DNA of 64,000 nucleotides, from assembly GCF_014851675.1 (NCBI RefSeq), contig NZ_JACVAE010000001.1:2418001-2482000 (forward strand). The letters run 5' to 3'. This DNA is from Rhizobium sp. ARZ01 (lineage in GTDB: Bacteria; Pseudomonadota; Alphaproteobacteria; Rhizobiales; Rhizobiaceae). The translations under genes and the position numbers were made by a program. This document shows positions 26,901 through 35,226 of the stretch, piece after piece. Every line of letters begins with the position of its first letter. The stretch's first letter is position 1. The notes beneath the pieces were generated by a model. The model was not told the origin of the DNA. It worked only from the letters and a program-made list of their open reading frames with translations, and did no database searches.

Positions 26901-27602
26901 ATGACGACACATGAAAGGCTCTCCGACGATGCCGCGCACCTTCTGGTCGTCGACGACGACAAACGCATTCGAGAGTTGCTCAGCCGGTACCTGACTGGCG
27001 AGGGATTTCGCGTAACCGTGGCCAGCGATGCGGACGAGGCACGCCGCAAGCTGCAGGGTCTGGACTTCGACCTCATCGTCATGGACGTGATGATGCCTGG
27101 AGAAAGCGGATTGCAACTGACCCAAAGCCTTCGCGCGATCCGAACCGTGCCGATCATCATGCTAACGGCGCTGACCGAATCCACGGCACGCATCGAGGGT
27201 CTGGAGGCTGGCGCCGACGACTATCTGGCAAAGCCGTTCGAGCCGCGCGAGTTGGTGCTGCGGGTCAACAACATCCTGAAGCGCAACTCCCAGCCGCAGA
27301 CGCCGATGATCGAACAGGTCATGTTCGGGCCATACACGTTTTCTATCGTGCGAAAGGAACTCAAGCGCGGCGGCGATCCGATCCGGCTCACCGACCGCGA
27401 ACAGGAGATCATGCTGCTGTTTTCGCTGCGCGCAGGCGAGACCATCCCGCGCCACGAATTGATCGGCGAGGAGACGGACGTGGGGGAACGGACGATCGAC
27501 GTTCAGATCAACCGCCTGCGGCGCAAGATCGAGGATGACCCAACGAATCCGGTCTGGCTACAGACGGTACGCGGTATCGGATACAGGTTGAGTACCGACT
27601 GA
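26901..27602 (+). CDS. petR: OmpR-family response regulator (PetR-like)
   Basis: 233 residues: receiver domain with the acidic pair in LLVVDDDKR, phosphoacceptor Asp in LIVMDVMMPG and the lysine of LAKPFEPREL, then a winged-helix effector (LTDREQEIMLLFSLRAGETI, VGERTIDVQINRLRRKIEDD, VRGIGYRL). The ATG used is in frame eight codons after a possible TTG that would overlap the petP stop. Its likely kinase is the next gene, 72 bases downstream. Confidence 0.92.
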   Translation: MTTHERLSDDAAHLLVVDDDKRIRELLSRYLTGEGFRVTVASDADEARRKLQGLDFDLIVMDVMMPGESGLQLTQSLRAIRTVPIIMLTALTESTARIEGLEAGADDYLAKPFEPRELVLRVNNILKRNSQPQTPMIEQVMFGPYTFSIVRKELKRGGDPIRLTDREQEIMLLFSLRAGETIPRHELIGEETDVGERTIDVQINRLRRKIEDDPTNPVWLQTVRGIGYRLSTD

Positions 27603-27674
27603 CACGTGCCGCGAGAATAGCGCGCGGTTTCGGGGCGACGGCATACATGAAAGCACAACAGGCGTACTGCCGAC

Positions 27675-29060
27675 ATGACGACATACGAGAATCTCAAGCG
27701 TGACATCGAAGGGGCACCGCTTGCCGGGTGGAGGCGGTTGGCGAAATGGCTGCGCCGGCAGCTGCCGACAGGGCTCTACACCCGTTCGCTCCTGATCATC
27801 ATCATTCCGATCGTGCTGCTGCAGTCGGTTGTTGCCTTCGTCTTTATGGAGCGCCACTGGCAACTCGTCACGCAGCGCTTGTCGATGGCTGTCACCCGGG
27901 ACATCGCCGCGATCATAGAGTTGATCGACACCTTTCCAAACGAGAGCGACGACAGCGAGATCATCCGGATAGCCCGCGAGCGAATGGATCTCAACGTCGT
28001 CATAGAGAAGGGCCACGAGTTGCCGCCGCCGCGACCAAAGCCATTCTTCAACATCCTCGACCAGATCCTCAGCGAGCAGATCACAAAGCAAATCAAGCGG
28101 CCATTCTGGATCGACACGCTTGGCGACAGCAATCTCGTGGAAATCCGTATCCTCGTGGACAATGACCGGACGTTGCGCGTCTATGCGCGGCGCAGCCACA
28201 CCTACGCTTCGAACACCCACATCTTCCTCGTCTGGATGGTGGGCACGTCGCTGGTTCTGCTGACGATCTCGATCCTCTTCCTGCGCGGGCAAATCCGGCC
28301 GATCCTGGCGCTAGCGCGGGCGGCCGAAAGCTTCGGCAAAGGGCAGAAGATGCCCGACGACTTCGCCCCGCGCGGGGCCGACGAGGTGCGGCGCGCCGGC
28401 CTTGCCTTCATGCTGATGCGCGAACGCATCGAACGCCAGATGGAACAGCGCACCGCGATGCTGACCGGCGTCAGCCACGATCTGCGCACCATACTCACCC
28501 GCTTCAAGCTGCAACTCGCGCTCGCCGGCAAGAATTCCGACCTTGAGGGGTTGAACAAGGACGTCGAGGACATGCAGAGCATGCTCGAAGGCTATCTCTC
28601 GTTTGCTCGTGGCGAGTCCGAGGAGGATGTCGGCTGCCTTCGACTGAGCGACCTGTTCGACAAATTCGAGATGGAGGCGGAGCTCCACAACAAGGAACTG
28701 ACCAGCAAAATCGACGGCGCGGATGAGGTCATGGTGCGGCCGAATGCGTTCTCACGCCTTCTCGGCAATATCGTTTCGAATGCGCTGCGCTATGCCAACA
28801 TGGTGCACGTCCACGCCCGTCATAGCGCAAAATGGCTGACCATCGTGGTGGACGACGATGGGCCGGGCATTCCCGAGCGCTCACGCGATGACGTGTTCAA
28901 GCCGTTCTTCCGCCTCGACGAGGCGCGCAACCTCGACTCCTCCGGCACCGGCCTCGGCCTTGCCATCGCCCGCGACATTGCCCGCAGCCACGGCGGCAAC
29001 GTGACACTGTCGGACAGCCCGATGGGAGGCTTGCGAGCGACCGTGCGGATTCCCGCCTAA
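27675..29060 (+). CDS. EnvZ-like sensor histidine kinase
   Basis: 461 residues. Two membrane segments (about 37-58 and 183-203) flank a periplasmic domain of about 125 residues, followed by HAMP, the H-box GVSHDLRTILTRFKLQL, the N-box GNIVSNALRYA and the G-boxes DDDGPGIPE and GTGLGLAIARDIARSHGG. The proline usual after HDLRT is isoleucine here. As the gene after the PetR-like regulator it is the probable cognate kinase. The signal is unknown. Confidence 0.92.
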   Translation: MTTYENLKRDIEGAPLAGWRRLAKWLRRQLPTGLYTRSLLIIIIPIVLLQSVVAFVFMERHWQLVTQRLSMAVTRDIAAIIELIDTFPNESDDSEIIRIARERMDLNVVIEKGHELPPPRPKPFFNILDQILSEQITKQIKRPFWIDTLGDSNLVEIRILVDNDRTLRVYARRSHTYASNTHIFLVWMVGTSLVLLTISILFLRGQIRPILALARAAESFGKGQKMPDDFAPRGADEVRRAGLAFMLMRERIERQMEQRTAMLTGVSHDLRTILTRFKLQLALAGKNSDLEGLNKDVEDMQSMLEGYLSFARGESEEDVGCLRLSDLFDKFEMEAELHNKELTSKIDGADEVMVRPNAFSRLLGNIVSNALRYANMVHVHARHSAKWLTIVVDDDGPGIPERSRDDVFKPFFRLDEARNLDSSGTGLGLAIARDIARSHGGNVTLSDSPMGGLRATVRIPA

Positions 29061-29072
29061 AGCGGTCCCTCG

Positions 29073-29630
29073 CTATCGGCTGTAGGTCGAGAACAGGCCG
29101 CGGCGTGCGTTGAAGCGATGATAGGCGTCAAGACGGCAAGGATGCCGGCTGCGCATCGCGTCGAGCGGTTCGAGAAGCCGCCCTTCTCTCCCGAGATGGG
29201 CATCGATGATTTCGACGATGCGGCGGTTCGGCCAGGGCTTGTTCACGACCATCAACAGCGCGGCGAAGGCGTCACCTTCCCGGCCCGCGCCAAAGCGATG
29301 GGCGAGAAACGCGTAGGCCATCGCAGTCGAACGGCTTACGCCGGCATGACAGTGGACGAGGATGCGACTGTCGTCCAGATCAGCGATCGGGCGCAAGGTT
29401 TCGAACAGAGAGGCGATCAGGTCTGGAAAATGGTTCGTTGCACCCGGGTCTTCCTGGTCGCGAACGCGCAGGACGTGGTGGGTTGCCGTGCCGATGACCG
29501 GCACGTGACAATCGTCGAGTTCCGGATCAAGCAGCGAGACCACATGGGTCGCTTCCCATTCCTGAGCCACCTGGGCAGCCCGCGGCAGGCACGAGACGCG
29601 TATGAAGCGCGCGACGAGTTCGAAATCCAA
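29073..29630 (-). CDS. Dual-specificity/tyrosine phosphatase-like protein
   Basis: 185 residues with the cysteine phosphatase signature VHCHAGVSRSTAMAYAFLA (HCxxGxxRS), the phosphate loop of dual-specificity phosphatases. A general-acid Asp could be in the RVRDQEDPGA loop. The start is a TTG with a modest GAGG upstream. It converges on the histidine kinase gene with 12 bases between. Substrate unknown; the rhizobial family is annotated as protein tyrosine phosphatase. Confidence 0.85.
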   Translation of the reverse strand: MDFELVARFIRVSCLPRAAQVAQEWEATHVVSLLDPELDDCHVPVIGTATHHVLRVRDQEDPGATNHFPDLIASLFETLRPIADLDDSRILVHCHAGVSRSTAMAYAFLAHRFGAGREGDAFAALLMVVNKPWPNRRIVEIIDAHLGREGRLLEPLDAMRSRHPCRLDAYHRFNARRGLFSTYSR

Positions 29631-29691
29631 AGCTCAATCCTCGTTCATGAAATGCCGCGCCGGAACTTCAGAAGTTGCTAGACGAACGACC

Positions 29692-30033
29692 TCAATGCAG
29701 CTTTGCCCCATTCGGCACCGGGCGCTCCGTCGCGGCAAGCACGATGGCGCCGGCCTCGTCGGTAAAGCCAAGCGTCAACACTTCGGAGCGCACCGGACCG
29801 ATCTGGCGCGGCGGAAAGTTGACGACAGCGAGAACCTGACGGCCGACCAGTTGTTCCGGAGAATAGTGCACAGTGATCTGCGCGGAAGACTTCTTCAGGC
29901 CGATCTCCGGGCCAAAATCGATCACGAGCTTATAGGCCGGCTTGCGCGCCTCGGGGAACTCGGCCGCCTCGACGATCGTGCCGACGCGGATGTCGACTCG
30001 CTCGAAATCCGCATAGGAAATGGTTTCGGACAT
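29692..30033 (-). CDS. csaA: tRNA-binding domain protein CsaA
   Basis: 113 residues, a single OB-fold tRNA-binding domain as at the C-terminus of methionyl-tRNA synthetase: FERVDIRVGTIVEAAEFPEA, SSAQITVHYSPEQLVGRQVL and NFPPRQIGPVRSEVL are diagnostic of CsaA, a chaperone-like protein first linked to secretion in Bacillus. ATG preceded by TTGGAGCC. An upstream in-frame ATG (MEPFMSET) is within the ribosome-binding region and is not used. Confidence 0.92.
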   Translation of the reverse strand: MSETISYADFERVDIRVGTIVEAAEFPEARKPAYKLVIDFGPEIGLKKSSAQITVHYSPEQLVGRQVLAVVNFPPRQIGPVRSEVLTLGFTDEAGAIVLAATERPVPNGAKLH

Positions 30034-30107
30034 AAATGGCTCCAAAATTCAGAAGGCAGACCGACTTCCCGCGTTGCAGGACGCGCAAACCGGATCCGCC
30101 TGGGCAA

Positions 30108-30926
30108 TCAGCCGGCCAGTTCCTCGGCGCGCTTGCGCGCGGCGGCAATCGCGCGGTCGAACAAAGGTTGCATGGCATCGTCGGCCATCAGGACCGACAG
30201 CGCCGCAGCCGTCGTGCCGCCCGGCGAGGTCACGTTCTGGCGTAACTTTGCAGCGTCGTCGGGGGACTGGTGAAGAAGCTCACCAGCCCCCGAGACGGTT
30301 TCCCGTGCGAGACGCATGGCGAGGTCCGCCGGCAGGCCGAGCTTGCGACCTGCCTCTGCCATGCACTCGACGAGATAGAAGACATAAGCCGGCCCGCTGC
30401 CCGAAACGGCGGTGACGGCATCGATATCGGCTTCGGTCGCGACCCACTCGACTGGGCCGCTGACCTTCAAGAGCGCGTGAACCTGATCGCGCTGGACATC
30501 ACTGACGCGGCTGTTGGCAAAGGCTCCGGTCACGCCGCGACCAACCATCGCCGGCGTGTTAGGCATTGCACGCACCATCGACGCCTGCCCCAGATGTGCT
30601 TCGAGATTGGCAAGCGTCGTGCCGGCGGCGACCGATACGACGACCGTTTTCGATCCAACGAGCCCCTTCAGCGGCGGCAGAACGGCAGTCATCATCTGTG
30701 GCTTCACGGCGATGAAGAGAACGCCGGCCTTGAGATCCGAGGGAGCAGACGTCTCATGACGAACGCCGTTGTCGGTAATCAGCTTCTGCATGACCGGCGA
30801 CGGGCCGGGATCGAGGACCAGCACCGAGGAACCGGCAATGCCGCTCTTCAACCAGCCGGCGAGCATTGCGCCCCCCATATTGCCGGCCCCGACAAGAACG
30901 ATGGGCCCAACCGATTCCGCGCTCAT
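30108..30926 (-). CDS. proC: Pyrroline-5-carboxylate reductase
   Basis: 272 residues; last step of proline synthesis, NAD(P)H-dependent reduction of pyrroline-5-carboxylate. N-terminal Rossmann motif VLVGAGNMGGAMLAGW, then VRAMPNTPAMVGRGVT, and the signature block DAVTAVSGSGPAYVFYLVE. The ATG lies two bases beyond the stop of the ybjN-like gene, so the two are translationally coupled. Confidence 0.96.
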   Translation of the reverse strand: MSAESVGPIVLVGAGNMGGAMLAGWLKSGIAGSSVLVLDPGPSPVMQKLITDNGVRHETSAPSDLKAGVLFIAVKPQMMTAVLPPLKGLVGSKTVVVSVAAGTTLANLEAHLGQASMVRAMPNTPAMVGRGVTGAFANSRVSDVQRDQVHALLKVSGPVEWVATEADIDAVTAVSGSGPAYVFYLVECMAEAGRKLGLPADLAMRLARETVSGAGELLHQSPDDAAKLRQNVTSPGGTTAAALSVLMADDAMQPLFDRAIAAARKRAEELAG

Positions 30927-30928
30927 GA

Positions 30929-31429
30929 CTATGCTTCTCCGACTGTCTCGAACATGACCGCGTCGACCGCGGCCTGCGCCTCCATACCTGACCAGACGAC
31001 GAACTGGAAAGCCTGAAAATAGGCTTCGCAGGTATCGAGTGCACTCGAGAGTAGTACTTCAACCTGTCTGTTCGTCGGCTCGGCGCCGCCGGCGAGCAGC
31101 AGCGACTGACGAAAAATCACCACATCCTCATGCCGCCACAGGTCGAAGTGCCCCATGAGCACCTGGCCGTTGACGTGCGACAGCAACCGGATGACTTCAT
31201 TGACACGGCTTTCGGGCACCTTGATGTCGAAGGCGCAGGCGAGATGCAGCGCCTCGAATTCCTCCATCCACGAGAAGGAGACATGATAGTCGGTCCACTT
31301 GCCCTCGACCGTCATGGCGATCTCGTCCTCGCCCGAGCGTTCGAACGACCAGTCGTTGTTCGCAGCGACAAACTCGATCATGTCGACCGGGTTCGACTGG
31401 CGTATGATTTCCAATTCCATCAGGCTCAT
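30929..31429 (-). CDS. YbjN-domain protein upstream of proC
   Basis: 166 residues of the YbjN (DUF1790) family, recognised by NDWSFERSGEDEIAMTVEG, the hydrophobic strand pattern, and NGQVLMGHFDLWRHEDVVIF. YbjN of E. coli is a sensory-chaperone-like protein of unclear mechanism. MSLMELEII is preferred over a start 27 codons upstream because GAGGGT lies six bases before it. Two bases separate its stop from the proC ATG, the usual rhizobial arrangement. Confidence 0.88.
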   Translation of the reverse strand: MSLMELEIIRQSNPVDMIEFVAANNDWSFERSGEDEIAMTVEGKWTDYHVSFSWMEEFEALHLACAFDIKVPESRVNEVIRLLSHVNGQVLMGHFDLWRHEDVVIFRQSLLLAGGAEPTNRQVEVLLSSALDTCEAYFQAFQFVVWSGMEAQAAVDAVMFETVGEA

Positions 31430-31600
31430 GCGGCACCCTCTAGACCGGGAGGCGCGCGTCATCGCGATCACGCACGACACAAACGCGGCAACCCACCCGG
31501 AAAACAACACTGAATGATTGCGTGGCGACGCTAGAGCCTAACTCAACAACCCTGCCCCAAGCTGGCGGCGCCTGTTTCGAATCATCATTTAAAATCAGTG

Positions 31601-31720
31601 TATAATGGCGGAGTCACGACACCAGCCCCCATGCCGCGATTTTGTCGCTCATGTTGTGGACAGAGGTTGCCAAAATGATTCAGCCCGGCACCTTAACCGA
31701 CTCTGCGGTAAGGCTTTTTT
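31601..31720 (+). ncRNA. Candidate small RNA in 390-base gap (promoter -10 and terminator)
   Basis: Between the divergent-pointing 5' side of ybjN and the 3' side of ubiK there is no gene, but the plus strand has a perfect TATAAT at 31601-31606 and, about 85 bases later, a Rho-independent terminator: stem CCTTAaCCG/CGGTAAGG (31691-31713, one bulged A) followed by C and T6 (31715-31720). A transcript from about 31612 would be near 109 nt. No good -35 hexamer is visible 16-18 bases upstream, which lowers confidence. No open frame with a ribosome-binding site lies inside. I do not recognise the RNA as a named family. Confidence 0.5.
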
Positions 31721-31749
31721 AACGATGTCCACAGGGGCGAAAAATGATC

Positions 31750-31789
31750 AAAAAAAGAGGCCGCCGCGAACCAAAATCGCGCCAGCCTC
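31750..31789 (-). terminator. Terminator of ubiK
   Basis: On the minus strand GAGGC..GCGCGA pairs with TCGCG..GCCTC around a short loop, and seven T residues follow. It lies about 30 bases after the ubiK stop. Confidence 0.75.
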
Positions 31790-31819
31790 ACGTAACGGAA
31801 GTGAAAGAGCCGGAAACAG

Positions 31820-32080
31820 CTATTTTTTGCCTGAAGCCAGTTGCGCTTCGAGCGTCTCGATGCGCTTCAGGAGCGCGTCATTCTCGTCACGCGCTTTCAC
31901 GGCCATCTCCCGGACGGCCTCGAATTCCTCGCGCTTGACGAGATCCATCCCGTTCAGGAAGCGCTCGGCCTGCGCGTGGAAGACGGTCTCCATTTCCTTG
32001 CGCACGCCCTGGGCTGCGCCCGCGGCGTCCGTCATCAATTTGGCGAAGTCGTCGAGAATTCGACTGGTTCCGGTTGTCAT
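31820..32080 (-). CDS. ubiK: Ubiquinone biosynthesis accessory factor UbiK family
   Basis: 86 residues with an N-terminal helix (RILDDFAKLMTDAAGAAQGV) and a C-terminal coiled coil (REEFEAVREMAVKARDENDA ... RIETLEAQL), the YqiC/BMFP fold. UbiK in enterobacteria forms a trimer and, with UbiJ, helps the Ubi complex. The ATG follows GAGGAGGGCC; the frame extends upstream without family resemblance. It is divergent from lgt, as commonly seen in rhizobia. Confidence 0.88.
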   Translation of the reverse strand: MTTGTSRILDDFAKLMTDAAGAAQGVRKEMETVFHAQAERFLNGMDLVKREEFEAVREMAVKARDENDALLKRIETLEAQLASGKK

Positions 32081-32317
32081 GGTCCGGCCCTCCTCGGCTT
32101 GCGGATCTAAGCTTGCGGCCCGTGCCGCGTCCGAATTCTGAGGTAGGGGTTGAAACCACTCGATGCAAGAAGAATCGCATCGGGTGCCATCGCAAACCGC
32201 TGAGAGCATTTGTTGAAATGGCAAATCCCGCTTGACCATCCCATGGCCGGACGCCATCTTCCGCCCAAGCCAACCGGACCAGAAACCTTGATCTCATCTG
32301 CCGAACTTCTCGCCGTC

Positions 32318-33127
32318 ATGGCCTTCCCGAACATCGACCCGATCGCGTTTTCGATCGGCCCCGTTGCCGTCCACTGGTACGGGCTGGCCTATGTCGCCGG
32401 CATCCTGCTTGGATGGTTCTACGCCCGAAGGCTGGTGTCGCGCGCCGACCTCTGGGCCAAAGACACGCCGCCCATGACGGTCGCCCAACTCGACGACTTC
32501 CTTGTATGGGCCGCACTCGGCATCGTGCTGGGGGGCCGCATCGGCTACATCCTGTTCTACGATTTCGCAGCAATCGTGGACAATCCGCTGCGCGCCTTCG
32601 AGATCTGGAACGGCGGCATGTCGTTCCACGGGGGCTTCACCGGAACGGCCATCGCCATGATCCTGTTTGCTCGCAAGCACAACATAGCGATCTGGAACCT
32701 GTTCGATATCGTCTCCGCCGTCGTTCCGATCGGGCTGTTGTTCGGGCGCATCGCCAATTTCATCAACGGCGAACTCTGGGGCAAACTGTCGGGTGCGCCA
32801 TGGGCCTTCGTCTTTCCAAACGCCGGCCCCTTCGCGCGCCATCCGAGCCAGCTCTATGAAGCCGGCCTGGAAGGGCTCGTCCTCCTTTCTGTCCTTGCCA
32901 TTGCCGTATACGCGTTCAAGGCGCTGAAGCGCCCTGGCTTCGTCACGGGCCTGTTCGTCGCAGGATACGCACTCTGCCGCATTTTCGTGGAGTTCTTCCG
33001 TGAGCCGGATGCGCAGATCGGCTATCTCTTCGGCGGCTGGCTGACGATGGGCATGCTGTTGTCGCTGCCGATGCTGGCGCTCGGCCTTTGGGCGATGCTT
33101 CGCGCCAAGCGGGTGGCAATGCTCTAG
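32318..33127 (+). CDS. lgt: Prolipoprotein diacylglyceryl transferase
   Basis: Inner-membrane enzyme of about 269 residues moving diacylglycerol from phosphatidylglycerol to the lipobox cysteine, first step of lipoprotein maturation. Seven membrane segments; the Lgt signature [13 protein letters not shown], the essential HGG in MSFHGGFTG, and [10 protein letters not shown] are present. The given start is the ATG of [18 protein letters not shown] at 32288 would add ten residues resembling the longer N-terminus of other rhizobial Lgt, so the true start may be there. Lipoprotein substrates in this window include the genes at 36496 and 38558. Confidence 0.93.
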   Translation: MAFPNIDPIAFSIGPVAVHWYGLAYVAGILLGWFYARRLVSRADLWAKDTPPMTVAQLDDFLVWAALGIVLGGRIGYILFYDFAAIVDNPLRAFEIWNGGMSFHGGFTGTAIAMILFARKHNIAIWNLFDIVSAVVPIGLLFGRIANFINGELWGKLSGAPWAFVFPNAGPFARHPSQLYEAGLEGLVLLSVLAIAVYAFKALKRPGFVTGLFVAGYALCRIFVEFFREPDAQIGYLFGGWLTMGMLLSLPMLALGLWAMLRAKRVAML

Positions 33128-33138
33128 GTCTTTGTTGT

Positions 33139-33190
33139 TTCGCATGTCTTTGTCCCGAAACCGGTTCCCACTTTCGGGAGACATGCTTTA
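33139..33190. repeat. Dispersed palindromic repeat, copy 2
   Basis: CGCATGTCTTTGTCCCGAAA at the left arm and CACTTTCGGGAGACATGC at the right. It sits between the lgt stop and the midA ribosome-binding site (GGGAGG at 33191). It is the best-preserved of three copies in the window and can form a stem in RNA between two co-directional genes. Confidence 0.75.
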
Positions 33191-33202
33191 GGGAGGCCGT
33201 CC

Positions 33203-34303
33203 ATGTCGACGCCGCTTGCAGAAAAGATCAAGGCGCTGATCCGTACGAATGGACCGATCAGCGTCACTGACTATTTCTCGCTCTGCCTCGCCGACCCCGA
33301 ACATGGCTACTACCGCACGCGCGAGCCTTTCGGACGCGAAGGCGATTTCATCACCGCCCCCGAAGTCAGCCAGCTGTTCGGGGAAATGCTCGGCGTCTTC
33401 ATGGTGCACGCCTGGCAGAAGCACGGCATGCCGCAGGGCGTCCGCTTTGCCGAAATCGGCCCTGGCCGCGGTACGATGATGGCGGACATGCTGCGCGTGA
33501 TCGCCAGGCTCGCCCCCACCCTCTACGACAATGCCACCTTCCATCTGATCGAAACGAGCGAACGACTGCAGGCGGTGCAACGGCAGACGCTCGGCGCGCG
33601 CGCCGAACGCGTCACCTGGCACGAAAGTTTCGACCAAATGCCGGCCGGGTTCCTGCTTCTGGCGGCAAACGAGTTGTTCGACGCGATCCCGATCCGGCAG
33701 TTCGTCCGCACCCAGAGCGGCTTTCGCGAGCGCATGGTCGGTCTCGACGCTGACGGTGAACTGACCTTTGCTGCGGGCGTCGCCGGCATCGATCCAACGC
33801 TGCTTCCGGAGGGACACAGGAACCAGCGCCCTGGGGCGATCTACGAATTTGCGCCGGCACGCGAGGCGGTGATGGCGGCGATCAGCGAACGCTTGCGCAT
33901 GCAAGGTGGAACGGCGCTGGTCATTGACTACGGACATGTCGCAAGTGGTTTTGGCGACACGCTGCAGGCCGTGCTGCGCCACGCCTTCGATCCTCCCCTC
34001 GCCCATCCCGGCGAGGCGGATCTGACCAGCCACGTCGACTTCCAGCGCCTCGCCGAGGTTGCCCGCGAAACTGGGCTGCGCGTGCATGGTCCGCAGCACC
34101 AGGGGGACTTTCTCATGGGGCTTGGCCTCGCCGACCGGGCCTCGGCGCTGGGCCGCGGACGCGATGAAAATCTGCAACGGCAGATCATCGCCGACGTCGA
34201 GCGACTGGCGGGTTCGGGCGCCGGGAACATGGGCGATCTCTTCAAGGTTCTCGCCGTCACGAGCGCCGAAGTGCCGCTGGCACCGTTCCGCCGGGCGGAT
34301 TGA
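33203..34303 (+). CDS. MidA/NDUFAF7-type class I SAM methyltransferase
   Basis: 366 residues of the DUF185 family. It contains YFSLCLADPEHGYYRTREPF, the acid-rich ITAPEVSQLFGEMLG, the SAM-binding FAEIGPGRGTMMADMLR, ANELFDAIPI and LVIDYGH. The mitochondrial homologue NDUFAF7 dimethylates an arginine of complex I subunit NDUFS2 and aids assembly; a similar role in bacteria is likely but inferred. ATG preceded by GGGAGG. It lies between lgt and pgeF, a set that is often kept together in alphaproteobacteria. Confidence 0.9.
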   Translation: MSTPLAEKIKALIRTNGPISVTDYFSLCLADPEHGYYRTREPFGREGDFITAPEVSQLFGEMLGVFMVHAWQKHGMPQGVRFAEIGPGRGTMMADMLRVIARLAPTLYDNATFHLIETSERLQAVQRQTLGARAERVTWHESFDQMPAGFLLLAANELFDAIPIRQFVRTQSGFRERMVGLDADGELTFAAGVAGIDPTLLPEGHRNQRPGAIYEFAPAREAVMAAISERLRMQGGTALVIDYGHVASGFGDTLQAVLRHAFDPPLAHPGEADLTSHVDFQRLAEVARETGLRVHGPQHQGDFLMGLGLADRASALGRGRDENLQRQIIADVERLAGSGAGNMGDLFKVLAVTSAEVPLAPFRRAD

Positions 34304-34414
34304 CAGCCCCGATCACGGCGGTCAACATCGCCGCGATTTGAATCGGACGCCGCATTGTCCGCAGCCCCGCCGAAGCCCTGCAACAATCCAGGGACTCTTT
34401 CGAAGCGATGAAGG

Positions 34415-35200
34415 ATGAATGCCGTGCTTTCCCCAGTCCAGAGCCCGTTGATCGCCCGTTCCGCCGGAAAATCCGTGCTCCACGGCTATTTCATGCGCCA
34501 TGGCGGCGTCTCGGACGGCATCTATGCCGGTCTCAATGTCGGCCTCGGCTCGAATGACGTGCGCGAGCGCGTGGTCGAAAACCGTGCCCGCGTCGGCCAA
34601 TGGTTTGGAACCGCCCCCGACCGGCTGGCGACGGTCAATCAGATCCACTCGCCCGATGTCTTTACCGTCGGCAGCCACTACACCGGCGAACGCCCGTCGG
34701 CGGACGCGCTCGTCACGGCAACGCCCGGCCTCGTGCTTGGCGTACTGACCGCCGATTGCGGACCGGTGCTCTTCGCCGATCCTGAAGCCGGCGTTGTAGG
34801 CGCGACCCACGCCGGATGGAAGGGCGCGCTCACGGGCGTGCTGGAGAATACGATCGCAGCGATGGAAGCCCTCGGCGCCTCCCGGCAGACGATCGTTGCC
34901 GGCCTGGGGCCATCGATCAGCCGCCGCCACTACGAGGTTGGCCCCGAATTCGTCGAACGCTTCCTCGGAACAAATCCTGATTATGCGGATTTCTTTTCTC
35001 CGTCCGAACGGCAGGGCCACGCCATGTTCGACCTGCCGGGCCTGACGCTGAAAAGGCTTGCCGAAGCCGGTATCGAAGCCGAGAATCTTGATATTTGCAC
35101 CTACCCGACGGAGGCGGACTACTTCTCTTATCGGCGGACCGTGCACCGCAACGAGCCCGACTATGGACGGCAAATCTCGGCAATCATGTTGCGGGACTGA
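34415..35200 (+). CDS. pgeF: Laccase-domain protein (PgeF/YfiH purine nucleosidase/oxidoreductase)
   Basis: 261 residues with the zinc-binding set of the family: VNQIHSPDV, TADCGPVLF and GATHAGWKGAL, and the C-terminal CTYPTEADYFSYRR. Homologues act on adenosine/inosine or edit peptidoglycan precursors (PgeF replaces serine-for-alanine errors). Which applies here is not decided. Its stop is 26 bases from the next gene. Confidence 0.9.
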   Translation: MNAVLSPVQSPLIARSAGKSVLHGYFMRHGGVSDGIYAGLNVGLGSNDVRERVVENRARVGQWFGTAPDRLATVNQIHSPDVFTVGSHYTGERPSADALVTATPGLVLGVLTADCGPVLFADPEAGVVGATHAGWKGALTGVLENTIAAMEALGASRQTIVAGLGPSISRRHYEVGPEFVERFLGTNPDYADFFSPSERQGHAMFDLPGLTLKRLAEAGIEAENLDICTYPTEADYFSYRRTVHRNEPDYGRQISAIMLRD

Positions 35201-35226
35201 CCGGGAACAGGACGAGGGAGCCAAGC

